DNA of 64,000 bases from Njordibacter sp028825405 (GCF_047730065.1 NZ_CP159829.1:1736001-1800000), one strand, 5' to 3'; positions 25,700-35,612 are shown, numbered from the stretch's first letter. The notes: generated by a model from the sequence alone, not told the origin. A program made the numbers and translations.

Positions 25700-26026
25700 A
25701 TGAGCGAACTAACTCACGCTGTAACAGATGCCACCTTTGACCTAGATGTAGCCAATGCCGATGTCCCAGTATTACTCGACTTTTGGGCACCTTGGTGTGG
25801 CCCATGCAAAATGATTGCGCCCATTTTAGAAGACGTTGCCGCCGAGTTTGGAGGCAGTGTTAAGGTTTGCAAGATCAATGTTGACGAAAATAGTGAGATC
25901 GCTGCGCGTTTTGGTGTGCGTGGCATCCCTACTTTGATGTTGTTTAACAACGGTGAGGTTGCAGGCACTAAAGTTGGTGCTTTAGCAAAATCTGATTTGC
26001 TAGCATTTATTTCTGATAACACTTAA
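25700..26026 (+). CDS. trxA: Thioredoxin 1
   Basis: Cytosolic disulfide reductant of 108 residues with the WCGPC active site (Cys33, Cys36) in DFWAPWCGPCKMIAP, the cis-proline motif RGIPTLML and the C-terminal GALAKSDLLAFI. It supplies electrons to MsrA and MsrB among others. Monocistronic, followed 18 bases later by a strong terminator. Confidence 0.97.
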   Translation: MSELTHAVTDATFDLDVANADVPVLLDFWAPWCGPCKMIAPILEDVAAEFGGSVKVCKINVDENSEIAARFGVRGIPTLMLFNNGEVAGTKVGALAKSDLLAFISDNT

Positions 26027-26044
26027 GCAGTTTATCTGCGGTAT

Positions 26045-26073
26045 AAAAAAACCGAGCCATGCTCGGTTTTTTT
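26045..26073. terminator. Bidirectional intrinsic terminator after trxA
   Basis: Stem AAAAAAACCGAGC/GCTCGGTTTTTTT with loop CAT. The A and T tracts allow use by trxA from the left and by the proQ-like gene from the right. Confidence 0.93.
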
Positions 26074-26103
26074 AATGCTGATGAAAGCTCTGTGGAAAGC
26101 TAG

Positions 26104-26793
26104 CTATGTATTGCTATTCTTTTTCAGCAATAATTCTAATTTACTGGCCATTCGCTGTCCTTCATTCAAGCCATCAAATGGGCTAGGCGCTTTTTCAATT
26201 TTGGCCTCAGGCTTAGGCGCTTTTGGTTTCACATTTTGCTTGGGCCTTGTGGCAGCCTGATCTGGGCGCTTTTTAACGCTGGGTCTTGGCTTGCGGGGCG
26301 CTGGTAACTTAGTTAATGCATGTGCTGCTTCATCCGCAGTCACGGCGCCGTCTGCTTCACCTAATAAGTTAATGCGCGGTGCACCATCAGTTTGAGATTT
26401 TAAATAACCAAAAGCACGCACATAACTTGCCAAGCCTCGTTTAATCTTGGTCTGGCTTAACTTCGCATCAGCAATTAACTCTTCCTGAATACCAATTTTA
26501 AGGGGCCTAGGTTTCGCAAAAGAGAATGTCTGCGGGTATGTTTCACATATCAACTCAACCGCTGCACGATTGGCCGCCCGACTTTTGGCTTTTTTACGTT
26601 CCGCCGTACTTATCTCAGGTGCAGTGACTGCTGGAGCAATCGCTTCAGGGGCCTCTGATTCAGTAGAAATTGATACAACTTCCTTAGGCTCTGCCACTGT
26701 TGAGTTCACAGTTTCTGAAGATTCGGTCATTGTGGGGGTAACAGATGCTTTTGTATTCGGTAGTTCGCTAGTGCTGGTCATATAGTCTTGCAT
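26104..26793 (-). CDS. ProQ/FinO-family RNA chaperone
   Basis: 229-residue protein with a central ProQ/FinO RNA-binding domain (about 70-180): NRAAVELICETYPQTFSF, KPRPLKIGIQEEL, LASYVRAFGYLKSQT, INLLGEADGAVTADEA. The N-terminal 65 residues are Ser/Thr/Glu/Ala-rich and probably disordered. A Lys/Pro-rich linker (PAPRKPRPSVKKRPD) follows, and a short C-terminal helix ends KLELLLKK. Such proteins bind structured small RNAs and mRNA 3' ends. ATG at 26793 or the in-frame ATG at 26781 may be used; neither has a strong ribosome-binding site. Confidence 0.87.
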   Translation of the reverse strand: MQDYMTSTSELPNTKASVTPTMTESSETVNSTVAEPKEVVSISTESEAPEAIAPAVTAPEISTAERKKAKSRAANRAAVELICETYPQTFSFAKPRPLKIGIQEELIADAKLSQTKIKRGLASYVRAFGYLKSQTDGAPRINLLGEADGAVTADEAAHALTKLPAPRKPRPSVKKRPDQAATRPKQNVKPKAPKPEAKIEKAPSPFDGLNEGQRMASKLELLLKKNSNT

Positions 26794-27276
26794 TCAATTT
26801 TTGGTAAACGTCTGGCTTCAGATTTCTCAAGTTGCTGCTCAAGTTAATGCTCTCATGTTAGAACTCCTAGTACTGATGTACTTGCTGCAGAAATCTTTGC
26901 TAATTCTTTGCTAATTCTTTATTACACCATGAAAACGATTCTATGAAAGCCTGTCATTTACCCCGATGACCCATTGTTAGCTTCACTTGGGTCTAGTAAC
27001 TGGGCTTAGTAACTAGGTTTAGTAACTAGGTTTAGTAACTAGGTTTAGTAACTGGGATTCGTCAATGACATTCTTTATGGTTAAACATGAGTCTTTTCAT
27101 TACGTTGAACATTGTACCTATTGATTGGCAGAAGGGCCATATATTTGAGCATTTTACCCAAACTTACGCCAATGGCTTGCAGACACCAGTTATTTTTGCC
27201 TATACTCTTAATACCTAAGTTAAACATTGTCGTACCCTTTTCTTCGTCATAGTCAGTTTTCTTAGAGGATATTGTG
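26794..27276. other. Intergenic region with two tandem-repeat arrays
   Basis: About 480 bases between the divergent proQ-like and unknown genes. It holds two 11-base copies of CTTTGCTAATT (26895-26916) and the five-copy 13-base array at 26990-27054. A 75-codon frame on the minus strand at 27081-27308 overlaps the next gene and is not supported as coding. Confidence 0.5.
26990..27054. repeat. 13-bp tandem repeat, five copies
   Basis: Five head-to-tail units of consensus GGTTTAGTAACTA; the first, second and fifth differ by one or two bases. The array lies in the intergenic region upstream of both flanking genes. Confidence 0.92.
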
Positions 27277-27978
27277 ATGTCCACTGTCAGCCCCTCCGCC
27301 AAGGTCATAGACCTTTTTAGCGGCCAAGAATATCAAACTCAACATCATCCAAAGGTGGTGCGTCTAGCACCAGAGCTAGATGGCTTTGAGGTGCTTTACT
27401 CCAATCAACATGGCCACCCAAAGGTGGGACAAGAATTATTTTCAGTTAATATCTTATTCTGGGCTTTATTGGATAATGGTGCTTTTGTCGGCATGATCCC
27501 TTGGTTTGATGAGCTCATTATTTGCACTGATCTAAACTGCCCTAGCAAAGGTTTTTTCCAGGGATACTATGATCCTGGACTCGATCAAATTATCCCACAA
27601 GTCCCAGACCACAAATGTATTGAGTTAATTACGGCAGCAGATTACTTTGATTTTGAAGTGGACGATACGTTATTTGTGGTGCAAGAACTGGCCGACACCT
27701 GTGGCAGCCACGCAGTCTTCACCGCTGATAATTTTGATAACTTTTCAATGACAGAAGTATTTAGCTGGCGTTTGTACAGTGATGGCTGCATTCAAGCGCA
27801 AATGATTGACCATGAGCAGGTCACCCATTGGCCCGTGCTCATTGGTGACAGTTGTTTAGTGGCCTGTGATGAGGCCCCAGACTTTGTGAACTTTTTTCAG
27901 TACCGCGTGGCTATTAATATTAAAGAAAAAGATGCAGATACAATGGCTGTCTTAGAACAGCTCAAGTCAGACCTCTAA
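27277..27978 (+). CDS. Hypothetical protein, 233 residues
   Basis: Not recognised. The ATG at 27277 is preferred (GAGG eight bases upstream); a GTG three bases earlier is the alternative. The soluble, strongly acidic protein has no signal peptide. Recognisable segments include VGMIPWFDELIICTDLN, YYDPGLDQIIPQ and FFQYRVAINIKEKDADTM. An N-terminal part with LFSVNILFWALLDNGAFVGM and alternating hydrophobics suggests a compact alpha/beta domain. It is followed by the convergent gene at 28002. Confidence 0.7.
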   Translation: MSTVSPSAKVIDLFSGQEYQTQHHPKVVRLAPELDGFEVLYSNQHGHPKVGQELFSVNILFWALLDNGAFVGMIPWFDELIICTDLNCPSKGFFQGYYDPGLDQIIPQVPDHKCIELITAADYFDFEVDDTLFVVQELADTCGSHAVFTADNFDNFSMTEVFSWRLYSDGCIQAQMIDHEQVTHWPVLIGDSCLVACDEAPDFVNFFQYRVAINIKEKDADTMAVLEQLKSDL

Positions 27979-28001
27979 TCAACTATGGACTGCGTGCGTA
28001 A

Positions 28002-28529
28002 TTAGCACTCCTCCATGGACTCTCTAGTGGAGGTTTGTAGGCTTTGCATGGCCTTGAGCCAACTTGAGACTGGCCAGTGATCTGGGTTGCTTAGATCGTC
28101 TTCTGAGTGGCTTGTAATGAGCTGACCAGCTTGTGTTTGTGGCTTCGTGATCACGCTAAAATCAGATTCACCCTGCAATTGAATCCAAGCCGACCAATCG
28201 CCCTTTTGCAGCAACAATAATATATGCTGCGCCTCTGGAGATAGAAACTCTTGTTGGACTAGCAGATTTTCAATCTCGACCCAAGTGAGTCTAGAAATAT
28301 CATCGAACCGGGTATTAGCCAGCTGTTTCAGAATGGCTTGAGTCAAGTGTTTTGCAGCAGCTAACAAATGATCAATAATGGCATACTGATAGGCCATTCT
28401 CTGGGGCCTTTGGCGCCAGTATTGGGGATCATCCATATCACCATAGTTTGCCAATAAGTCATCCCACAAGCTCTTACTAAACGCCAGCCGATGCTGACTG
28501 GCTTTTAACCATGGGTCTTGAACAGCCAT
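28002..28529 (-). CDS. Hypothetical protein downstream of topA (DUF6586-like)
   Basis: 175-residue soluble, helical protein starting one base after the topA stop, so co-transcribed with it. Segments: MAYQYAIIDHLLAAAKHL, TWVEIENLLVQQEFLSPEAQ, WLKAMQSLQTSTRESMEEC. I recall a protein of this type beside topA in Pseudomonas (DUF6586 family); assignment is by context and general look. Function unknown. Confidence 0.7.
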   Translation of the reverse strand: MAVQDPWLKASQHRLAFSKSLWDDLLANYGDMDDPQYWRQRPQRMAYQYAIIDHLLAAAKHLTQAILKQLANTRFDDISRLTWVEIENLLVQQEFLSPEAQHILLLLQKGDWSAWIQLQGESDFSVITKPQTQAGQLITSHSEDDLSNPDHWPVSSWLKAMQSLQTSTRESMEEC

Positions 28530-28530
28530 G

Positions 28531-31227
28531 CTATTTTTTAGCTGCTACTTTTTTAGGTGCTTTTTTTACAACTTTTTTTGCCGTTTTTTTAGCGGCTACT
28601 TTTTTGGCTGGTACTTCTTCCATCCATTTACCACTCACATACATTGCCCGCCAGCCAGAAGCTTTTTTGTCAACTTCAGACATGACATATTGCTCCTTGG
28701 TTTTGCGGCTATACCGAACAATAGAAGGGTTGCCTAAATGGTCCTTGACTGGAGCTGAAAGTAAAAAGCTGTATTTTGGGTCTAACACTGCCTTATAGGG
28801 AAGAATTTCAGCAACTAATGGTGCGCGAGTTTCACGATTTTTAGGAAACTTACTGGCCGCCAGAAATAATCCTGCAGCGCCATCACGTAAAATATAATGA
28901 TCATCCACTTTTTCACATGCTAATTCAGGCATCGGAATGGGATCCATTTTTGGCGGTGCCGCTTCACCACTGCGCAATAGTTTGCGGGTGTTTTTACATT
29001 CGCCATTGGAACAATCAAAGTATTTGCCAAAACGCCCTGTTTTCAGGTGCATGTCTGCTTCACATTTGTCACACTGAATTAGTGGGCCATCATAGCCTTT
29101 GATACGGTACTCTCCGGCTTCTATTTCAAAGCCACTGCAATCTGGATTGTTACCACACACATGCAGTTTGCGCTTGGCATCAATTAAGTAGCCATCCATT
29201 GCAGTATCACAAACTTTACAGCGATGTTTTTTAATGAGTAAACGTGATTCTGCTTCATCATCAGCATCCACAGCCACCACTTCATCACCTGATACCAAAT
29301 TTATGGTTTCTTTGCAGCGTTCTTTAGGTGCCAATGCATACCCTGAACAGCCTAAAAATACGCCAGTCGATGCGGTGCGAATATTCATTGCTTTGCTGCA
29401 ACTAGGGCACTTTATATCAGTTAGGGTGGGCGTGTTGGCACGCATACCATCTTCTGCTTCAGCAATACTCAATTTGCGGGTAAAGGCCTTATAAAATACA
29501 TTCAGCAGGCGCTTCCACTCCGTTTCACCACGAGCCACGCTGTCTAACCGCTTTTCCATGGTGGCAGTGAATGAGTAGTCCATCAAATCTGAAAAGTTTT
29601 CTTGTAATCGGTCCGTCACAATATCACCCATCTTTTCTGCATAGAAACGGCGATTTTGAACCATGACATAACCACGGTCCTGGATGGTTGAAATGATACT
29701 TGCATAGGTCGATGGGCGGCCAATGCCCTGCTTCTCGAGCTCTTTAACCAAGCTAGCCTCAGAGAAACGTGGCGCAGATTTGGTAAAGTGCTGGCTAGGT
29801 GTTAGCTGTTTGAGGGTAAGTAGGTCCCCTTGATTCACATCAGGTAAGATTAAATCTTCATCTTTTTTGCTGACACTCGGTTGCACTCTGGAATAACCAT
29901 CAAAGCGCATAATACGACCACGGGTGCGCAGACTAAAGTCACCAGCTTCGACCACGATGGTGGTACTGGTGAATTGGGCAGGTAGCATTTGGCATGCCAC
30001 AAATTGGCGCCAGATAAGCTCGTACAGGCGCTCTGAGTCGCGCTCCATATTACTTAACTGTGCGGCTTTCATTGCCACTTCCGAGGGGCGTATGGCCTCG
30101 TGGGCCTCTTGTGCACCGTCTTTACTCGAGTAGGTGATAGGATGTGCGGGGATGTATTCTTTGCCGTAACTCTTAACGATAAAGTCTCGGCATTTTCCCA
30201 CGGCATCTTTGCTCAAGTTAGTTGAGTCGGTGCGCATGTAGGTAATGTAACCTGCTTCATAAAGTCTTTGGGCCAACATCATGGTCTTTTTCACACCAAA
30301 ACCCAGGCGCGTACTGGCTGCTTGCTGCAAGGTCGAAGTAATATAGGGGGCTGAAGGCTTACTTGATGTCGCCTTGTCCTGACGCTGCTGCACGACAAAG
30401 GTTTGTTTTTCTAGCAAAGCCACAGCAGCATCACTTTGCTGTTGATTAACCGGTTTGTATTCGTTACCTTGCTGTTTATGCACTTGCAGCATCAAGGGCT
30501 TATTATCGCTGCTAATGGCATCAGCTTTAAGTTCCCAGTATTCATCGGGCACAAAAGCACGTATCACTCGTTCCCGTTCCACCACTAGTTTTACCGCCAC
30601 CGATTGCACTCTGCCTGCAGATAAGCCACGGGCAAGTTTAGCCCATAGCAAAGGTGACACCATAAAGCCCACAACTCGATCCAAAAAACGTCGCGCTTGT
30701 TGGGCGTTGACGTGATCCATATCTAATTTCCCAGGATCAGCAAAAGCCGCCTGAATCGCAGTTTTAGTAATCTCGTTAAATACAACCCGCTGATAACGAC
30801 TTTGATCGCCACCAATGGCTTCACGCAAATGCCAAGCGATGGCCTCACCTTCTCTATCCAAATCCGTTGCCAGATAAATAGTGTCAGCATCTTTGGCCAA
30901 ACGACGCAATTCTTCGACTACTTTTTCTTTACCCGGTAGAATTTGATAATCAGCCCGCCAATCGTTTTCGGGGTCAATACCCATGCGCCTGACCAGTTGC
31001 TGTCGACCTCTGGCTTGTTTATAAATGACTTTGTCATCAGGCTCCATTTTACGAACTTTGGCAGCTTCTAGGGCTCGTGTCTTTGGGTCTGAGCTGCCTG
31101 GAGGGGACTTAGTGGGTAAGTCGCGTATATGCCCAACACTCGACTTTACAATAAAATCTGCACCAAGATATTTATTGATCGTTTTGGCTTTAGCGGGTGA
31201 TTCTACGATAACGAGGGACTTACCCAT
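28531..31227 (-). CDS. topA: DNA topoisomerase I
   Basis: Type IA topoisomerase relaxing negative supercoils, 898 residues from the ATG at 31227; a start five codons upstream is less likely because the family begins MGKSLVIVESPAKAKTI. The Toprim motif is DLDREGE (122-128), and the active-site tyrosine is Tyr330 in YITYMRTDSTNLS. Three C-terminal zinc-ribbon-like repeats follow (CPSCSKAM, CKVCDTAM, CDKCEADM with partner cysteines), then a second ribbon-like domain, and a Lys/Ala-rich tail (AAKKTAKKVVKKAPKK) that would bind DNA non-specifically. Confidence 0.97.
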   Translation of the reverse strand: MGKSLVIVESPAKAKTINKYLGADFIVKSSVGHIRDLPTKSPPGSSDPKTRALEAAKVRKMEPDDKVIYKQARGRQQLVRRMGIDPENDWRADYQILPGKEKVVEELRRLAKDADTIYLATDLDREGEAIAWHLREAIGGDQSRYQRVVFNEITKTAIQAAFADPGKLDMDHVNAQQARRFLDRVVGFMVSPLLWAKLARGLSAGRVQSVAVKLVVERERVIRAFVPDEYWELKADAISSDNKPLMLQVHKQQGNEYKPVNQQQSDAAVALLEKQTFVVQQRQDKATSSKPSAPYITSTLQQAASTRLGFGVKKTMMLAQRLYEAGYITYMRTDSTNLSKDAVGKCRDFIVKSYGKEYIPAHPITYSSKDGAQEAHEAIRPSEVAMKAAQLSNMERDSERLYELIWRQFVACQMLPAQFTSTTIVVEAGDFSLRTRGRIMRFDGYSRVQPSVSKKDEDLILPDVNQGDLLTLKQLTPSQHFTKSAPRFSEASLVKELEKQGIGRPSTYASIISTIQDRGYVMVQNRRFYAEKMGDIVTDRLQENFSDLMDYSFTATMEKRLDSVARGETEWKRLLNVFYKAFTRKLSIAEAEDGMRANTPTLTDIKCPSCSKAMNIRTASTGVFLGCSGYALAPKERCKETINLVSGDEVVAVDADDEAESRLLIKKHRCKVCDTAMDGYLIDAKRKLHVCGNNPDCSGFEIEAGEYRIKGYDGPLIQCDKCEADMHLKTGRFGKYFDCSNGECKNTRKLLRSGEAAPPKMDPIPMPELACEKVDDHYILRDGAAGLFLAASKFPKNRETRAPLVAEILPYKAVLDPKYSFLLSAPVKDHLGNPSIVRYSRKTKEQYVMSEVDKKASGWRAMYVSGKWMEEVPAKKVAAKKTAKKVVKKAPKKVAAKK

Positions 31228-31392
31228 GCAGTTTGATTCCAATAATTACGTATTCACCGCATCCATCGCGGTAGCGTTAAGGCGCCTAAGTTTAGGCACA
31301 TATCTGAGAAGGTCAAGCATTTGTTCAACAACCTATTCTTTAAAATTCCATTTTTCGCAGTAAAAAGCAAGCTAAATTGCAACCCATAATCA

Positions 31393-31418
31393 CAAAAGAC
31401 TGCATTAGCAGTCTTTTG
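31393..31418 (-). terminator. Terminator of the fadBA operon
   Basis: Perfect 11-base stem CAAAAGACTGC/GCAGTCTTTTG with a four-base loop, 29 bases beyond the fadA stop and between it and the topA start. The T tract on the minus strand is part of the stem. Confidence 0.75.
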
Positions 31419-31446
31419 AATTTATTAAAGTTTATAGAAATGCGCT

Positions 31447-32622
31447 TTAAAGTCGTTCAAATATGGTTGCAATACCTTGGCCCATACCGATGCACATAGT
31501 GGCTAAACCAAATTGAGCATCTTGTTTTTTCATACGAGTTAAGCAGCTCACAGAAATTCGGGTGCCTGAGCAACCTAAAGGGTGTCCTAAGGCTATGGCA
31601 CCCCCATGTAAATTGACCTTTTCATCCATTTTATCAATTAACTTAAGATCTTTTAACACGGGCAAAGCCTGTGCAGCAAAAGCTTCGTTAAGTTCTACGA
31701 CATCAATATCCTCTATACCCAGACCAGCGCGTTTTAAAACTTTTTTAGTAGCAGGCACAGGACCATAACCCATAACTGAAGGGTCACACCCTGCCACGGC
31801 CATGGCTTTAATGCGCACTAGCGGTGTAAGACCCAGCGCCATAGCCTTAGCACCTGACATTAACAACATAGCCGAAGCGCCATCAGCAAGAGCCGAAGAC
31901 GTGGCCGCCGTCACAGTGCCATGTTTAGGGTCAAATACAGGGCATAAGTTAGCTAAAGACTGTAGATTAGTATCTGGACGAATAACTTCATCTCGACACA
32001 CTTTAATCAGCCGACCGGTCCCATCATGACCTTCTATGGGAATAATTTCACCGTCAAAGTCACCATTTTCGGCAGCAGCATGAGCTAATCTGTGCGATCG
32101 GACCGCAAATTCGTCTTGCATCTCCCGACTAATACCATGCACTTTACCCAATAACTCTGCCGTTAGGCCCATCATCATGGCCGCTTTTGCAACATGCTTA
32201 CTGCCCGCAGGATTGATGTCCACGCCATGATCCATGGCCACGTGACCCATGTGCTCTACGCCACCAACAACGAAAAAATCCCCATTATCGGTCGCAATAG
32301 CCTGCGCTGCTGTGTGCAATGCAGCCATAGAAGAACCACACAAACGGTTTACTGTTTGTGCTGCAACAGTATGCGGAATAACACTTAACAAAGCCGCATT
32401 TCGGGCCACGTTGAAACCTTGTTCCAGAGTTTGGTTGACACAGCCCCAGATAACATCTTCCACTTGGGCTGGGTTAAGTTCTGGATTCCGGGCAAAGAGA
32501 CCATCAATCACTGCTGCAGATAAGTTTTCTGCACGCACATTTCTAAAGGCACCACCTTTGCAGCGGCCCATGGCAGAACGAGCCCCATCGACTACCACAA
32601 TGTCATTGGCTTGTAATTGCAT
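31447..32622 (-). CDS. fadA: 3-ketoacyl-CoA thiolase
   Basis: Thiolase of the aerobic beta-oxidation multienzyme complex, releasing acetyl-CoA. 391 residues. Nucleophile Cys95 in VNRLCGSSMAALHTA; the other catalytic residues lie in ELNEAFAAQ, GGAIALGHPLGCSGTR (His) and MCIGMGQG (Cys). The start ATG at 32622 has CGGAG six bases upstream and lies 14 bases after the fadB stop, so fadBA is one operon, as in Pseudomonas. Confidence 0.97.
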   Translation of the reverse strand: MQLQANDIVVVDGARSAMGRCKGGAFRNVRAENLSAAVIDGLFARNPELNPAQVEDVIWGCVNQTLEQGFNVARNAALLSVIPHTVAAQTVNRLCGSSMAALHTAAQAIATDNGDFFVVGGVEHMGHVAMDHGVDINPAGSKHVAKAAMMMGLTAELLGKVHGISREMQDEFAVRSHRLAHAAAENGDFDGEIIPIEGHDGTGRLIKVCRDEVIRPDTNLQSLANLCPVFDPKHGTVTAATSSALADGASAMLLMSGAKAMALGLTPLVRIKAMAVAGCDPSVMGYGPVPATKKVLKRAGLGIEDIDVVELNEAFAAQALPVLKDLKLIDKMDEKVNLHGGAIALGHPLGCSGTRISVSCLTRMKKQDAQFGLATMCIGMGQGIATIFERL

Positions 32623-32636
32623 GTTTTTCTCCGAAT

Positions 32637-34802
32637 TTAGTTAGCAGGTTGCAACTTGCCATAGAAAGTTTCACCTTGAGCGGCCATGGTGCGCATTTGC
32701 GCAGGCACTAGATAGAGTGGACTCACACTCGCTAAGACATCCGCCTTTTCACAAAAGGTTTGCAAGCTAATGGTGTCCATGTATTTTAAGGCGCCACCAA
32801 GAAAGGGTGGAAATCCAATACCATAAATTAAAGCCAAGTCAGCTTCTGCAGGTGTGGCAATAATATTTTCTTCTAAGCAACGAGCAACTTCTAAGCATAA
32901 AGGAATCATCATATAGTCGATAATTTGCTCATCGCTTAGGGTCACTGCATTAGTGCAAAGACCTGCTAGTTTGGCACTCAAAGATTCGTCCAAGTGTTTT
33001 TGTAAACGCCCTTTTTTATCTTTTTCATAGGTATAAAAACCCAATTTATTTTTCTGACCATAACGTTGTTCTTTAAACATTAAATCTACAGCCGCCTCCC
33101 CCTGCCCAGCCATTCGATCTGGGAAGCCCTCTGCCATGACAGCTTGGCAATGATGCGCTGTATCAATGCCCACCACATCGAGCAAATAGGCAGGGCCCAT
33201 AGGCCAGCCAAACCGTTCCATAAGCTTATCAATGTGAACAAAATCAATGCCCTGCTCTAATAAAATGCCAAAGCCGCCAAAGTAGGGAAACAACACGCGG
33301 TTAACAAAGAAGCCAGGGCAGTCATTGACCACAATGGGCTTTTTCCCAATGGCGTTGGCGTAGGCCACTGTGGTAGCGATAGTTTCATCGCTTGTCTTGG
33401 TTCCACGAATGACTTCAACTAAGGGCATTTTATGAACTGGATTAAAAAAGTGCATGCCACAAAAACGATTTGGATGTTTGAGGCTTTGAGCCAAAAGATC
33501 AATTGAAATAGTAGAAGTGTTAGAGGTGATCACCGCACTGTCCTTAACGTGACCTTCAACTTCAGACAGCACCATACCTTTAACCTTTGGATTTTCCACC
33601 ACCGCTTCAACTACCAAATCAACCTGAGTCACATCGGCATAATTTAAGGTTGGACGAATGTTGTTAAGTACTTTAGCCATTTGAGCAGGCTTCATCTGAC
33701 CTCGACTAATGTGCTTTTGTAAAATGTCTGTGGCCTCATCCAAACCCAACTGAATGGCTGCCTCAGTAATGTCTTTCATGACAATGGGGACACCTTTAAA
33801 AGCTGACTGATAGGCAATACCACCACCCATAATACCAGCCCCCAAGACAGCCACTTGTTCAACTTTGGCAGCCTTAGGCGCTAAGTCTTTAACAGTGCGT
33901 TTAAGGTACTGATCAGCAAGAAAAATGCCGACTAGATTGGCAGCCACTGGCGTTTGCGCCATTTTTGCAAAACCTTTAGCTTCCGCAGCTAGGGCTTTGT
34001 CACGAGACATACCAGCATGTTTTTGTATGGTTTTAATGGCTGCCATTGGACTGGGGTAATGAGGACCCGCTTTAGCTGCAACAAAACCCTTGGCAGTTTC
34101 GAAAGCCATCATTTGTTCCATCGGTCCCAAACTTAGTTTGGCCATCTTAACAGCGCGCTTAGTTTTATAGTCAAGGTCACCAGCAATGCATTGGTTAAGT
34201 AAATGCGCGCCTGCCTCTAATAATTCATCAACGGCGACAACGGCGTCTACTGCACCATCTTTAAGAGCCATGGCTGATTTCTTTTCCTGGCCACCACAGA
34301 TCCATTCAATGGCATTATCTAACCCAATCAGTCGAGGTAAGCGCACGGTTCCTCCCCAGCCAGGGAAAATACCTAATTTAACCTCAGGTAAACCTACCTT
34401 GGCGTCGCTCACCATAATGCGATAGTCAGTGCTTAAACATACTTCAAAACCACCCCCAAGAGCTAAACCATTGATCAAGGATACGGTTGGTATGGGGAGG
34501 TCTTCAAGGGCACTGAAGGTTGCATTGACCTGCATGTTTGCATCAATGAGTTCTTGTTCTTCAGTGTTAAAAAAGTGCAAAAACTCAGTAATATCTGCTC
34601 CAACGATAAAACTCGACTTAGCACTCGTCAGCATTAGGCCTTTGACACTGCTAGCATCGGTGAGAACACTGATCGCTTGTTGTAATTCAACCAATGTCGC
34701 CGCATTGAGTTTGTTAACCGACTGATCTTTAAGGTCAAAGGTTAGCTTAGCTAACTGATGGTCGTGCATTTGCACGTGAATGGCTTTACCTGCATAGATC
34801 AT
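32637..34802 (-). CDS. fadB: Fatty acid oxidation complex alpha subunit
   Basis: Multifunctional enoyl-CoA hydratase/3-hydroxyacyl-CoA dehydrogenase of beta-oxidation, 721 residues. The N-terminal crotonase domain has the catalytic glutamate segments LALGGGFEVCLSTDYR and GLPEVKLGIFPGWGGTVRLP. The dehydrogenase domain has the NAD motif VLGAGIMGGGIAYQSA and the catalytic histidine in CGMHFFNPVHKMPLVEVI, then CPGFFVNRVLFPYF. AAGGAG lies seven bases before the ATG. First gene of fadBA. Confidence 0.97.
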   Translation of the reverse strand: MIYAGKAIHVQMHDHQLAKLTFDLKDQSVNKLNAATLVELQQAISVLTDASSVKGLMLTSAKSSFIVGADITEFLHFFNTEEQELIDANMQVNATFSALEDLPIPTVSLINGLALGGGFEVCLSTDYRIMVSDAKVGLPEVKLGIFPGWGGTVRLPRLIGLDNAIEWICGGQEKKSAMALKDGAVDAVVAVDELLEAGAHLLNQCIAGDLDYKTKRAVKMAKLSLGPMEQMMAFETAKGFVAAKAGPHYPSPMAAIKTIQKHAGMSRDKALAAEAKGFAKMAQTPVAANLVGIFLADQYLKRTVKDLAPKAAKVEQVAVLGAGIMGGGIAYQSAFKGVPIVMKDITEAAIQLGLDEATDILQKHISRGQMKPAQMAKVLNNIRPTLNYADVTQVDLVVEAVVENPKVKGMVLSEVEGHVKDSAVITSNTSTISIDLLAQSLKHPNRFCGMHFFNPVHKMPLVEVIRGTKTSDETIATTVAYANAIGKKPIVVNDCPGFFVNRVLFPYFGGFGILLEQGIDFVHIDKLMERFGWPMGPAYLLDVVGIDTAHHCQAVMAEGFPDRMAGQGEAAVDLMFKEQRYGQKNKLGFYTYEKDKKGRLQKHLDESLSAKLAGLCTNAVTLSDEQIIDYMMIPLCLEVARCLEENIIATPAEADLALIYGIGFPPFLGGALKYMDTISLQTFCEKADVLASVSPLYLVPAQMRTMAAQGETFYGKLQPAN

Positions 34803-34948
34803 GCACGGTCTCCTTGGCTATAATTAACGGGACGTTGAAACCGCTGAAAAGAAATTTGCATACGTTTATTTGAAACTTTGATGTCACTTTAAACCAGCTT
34901 GGGTCAAAGTCAACCATGACTCTAGAACCACAAAATAACGTCGAGGTT

Positions 34949-35473
34949 CTAGAAGCTATCCATGACTAATGCTTTTAAAACCTGTTCTAAGTTGTCGAGC
35001 TGCTCTGGCGTCGCTCGTTCATGCCAATAGGCTTGTGCTCCAATGGGTGTTACACCCAAGGCATAGACATCATCAGGCAACTGTTCAATGAGGTGGGCTA
35101 AATGGCTCAACTGCTCAGACTTGAGGGCACCTTCACCGCCATTCCAGCACCATCCTTGAGGCAAACCTTGGGTATTAAGTCCCGCCGCTTTAAATATTTC
35201 CCAAGTCACCTTTTTTAAGGCATTCATGCCTCCAGCTCGATTTTGGTTTTTTGATCGAGGCAAGCCATAGCTAGTGGCTAAAAAACTATCAGGAGTCATC
35301 TCACCCTGTTCTCTTGGCCCTTGGAGCTTACCCACTTTAACCTTCAAGCCCTTGGTCATCGCCAGTTGGCGTATTTTAGCTTGCGCTCGCTGTGAGGCTG
35401 TAGGCATGACCCACGCCACCGATCCAATAAGAGAACAGCAGACTAAGACCACGATGATAAACTTAATTTCCAC
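34949..35473 (-). CDS. Hypothetical protein with N-terminal membrane anchor
   Basis: 174 residues from a GTG at 35473 that has GGAG five bases upstream; no ATG is better placed. An N-terminal hydrophobic stretch (FIIVVLVCCSLIGSVAWVM) is followed by a basic segment (SQRAQAKIRQLAMTKGLKVKVGK) and a globular C-terminal part with GLPQGWCWNGGEG and LPDDVYALGVTPIGAQAYWHE. Proteins of this kind occur next to fadBA in Pseudomonas as I recall; function unknown. It lies about 146 bases downstream of uspA's divergent start and upstream of fadB. Confidence 0.7.
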   Translation of the reverse strand: MEIKFIIVVLVCCSLIGSVAWVMPTASQRAQAKIRQLAMTKGLKVKVGKLQGPREQGEMTPDSFLATSYGLPRSKNQNRAGGMNALKKVTWEIFKAAGLNTQGLPQGWCWNGGEGALKSEQLSHLAHLIEQLPDDVYALGVTPIGAQAYWHERATPEQLDNLEQVLKALVMDSF

Positions 35474-35612
35474 AACAACTCCATTGACTAAATAATAACA
35501 ACTAACGAATAATGTCCCTTAAACCTTGCAGTGATATCATGTCATTATAGGTAAGTCCATAAACCTAAAATGATGGAACTGCATTCATTTAGACCATTGC
35601 GGAGGCTGTAAC

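Noticed and set aside
26990..27054. CRISPR array
   Set aside because: Units of 13 bases are contiguous with no spacers and no cas genes are present.
27081..27308. 75-codon minus-strand frame upstream of the unknown gene at 27277
   Set aside because: It overlaps the start of that gene on the other strand, lacks a good ribosome-binding site and has no recognisable motif.
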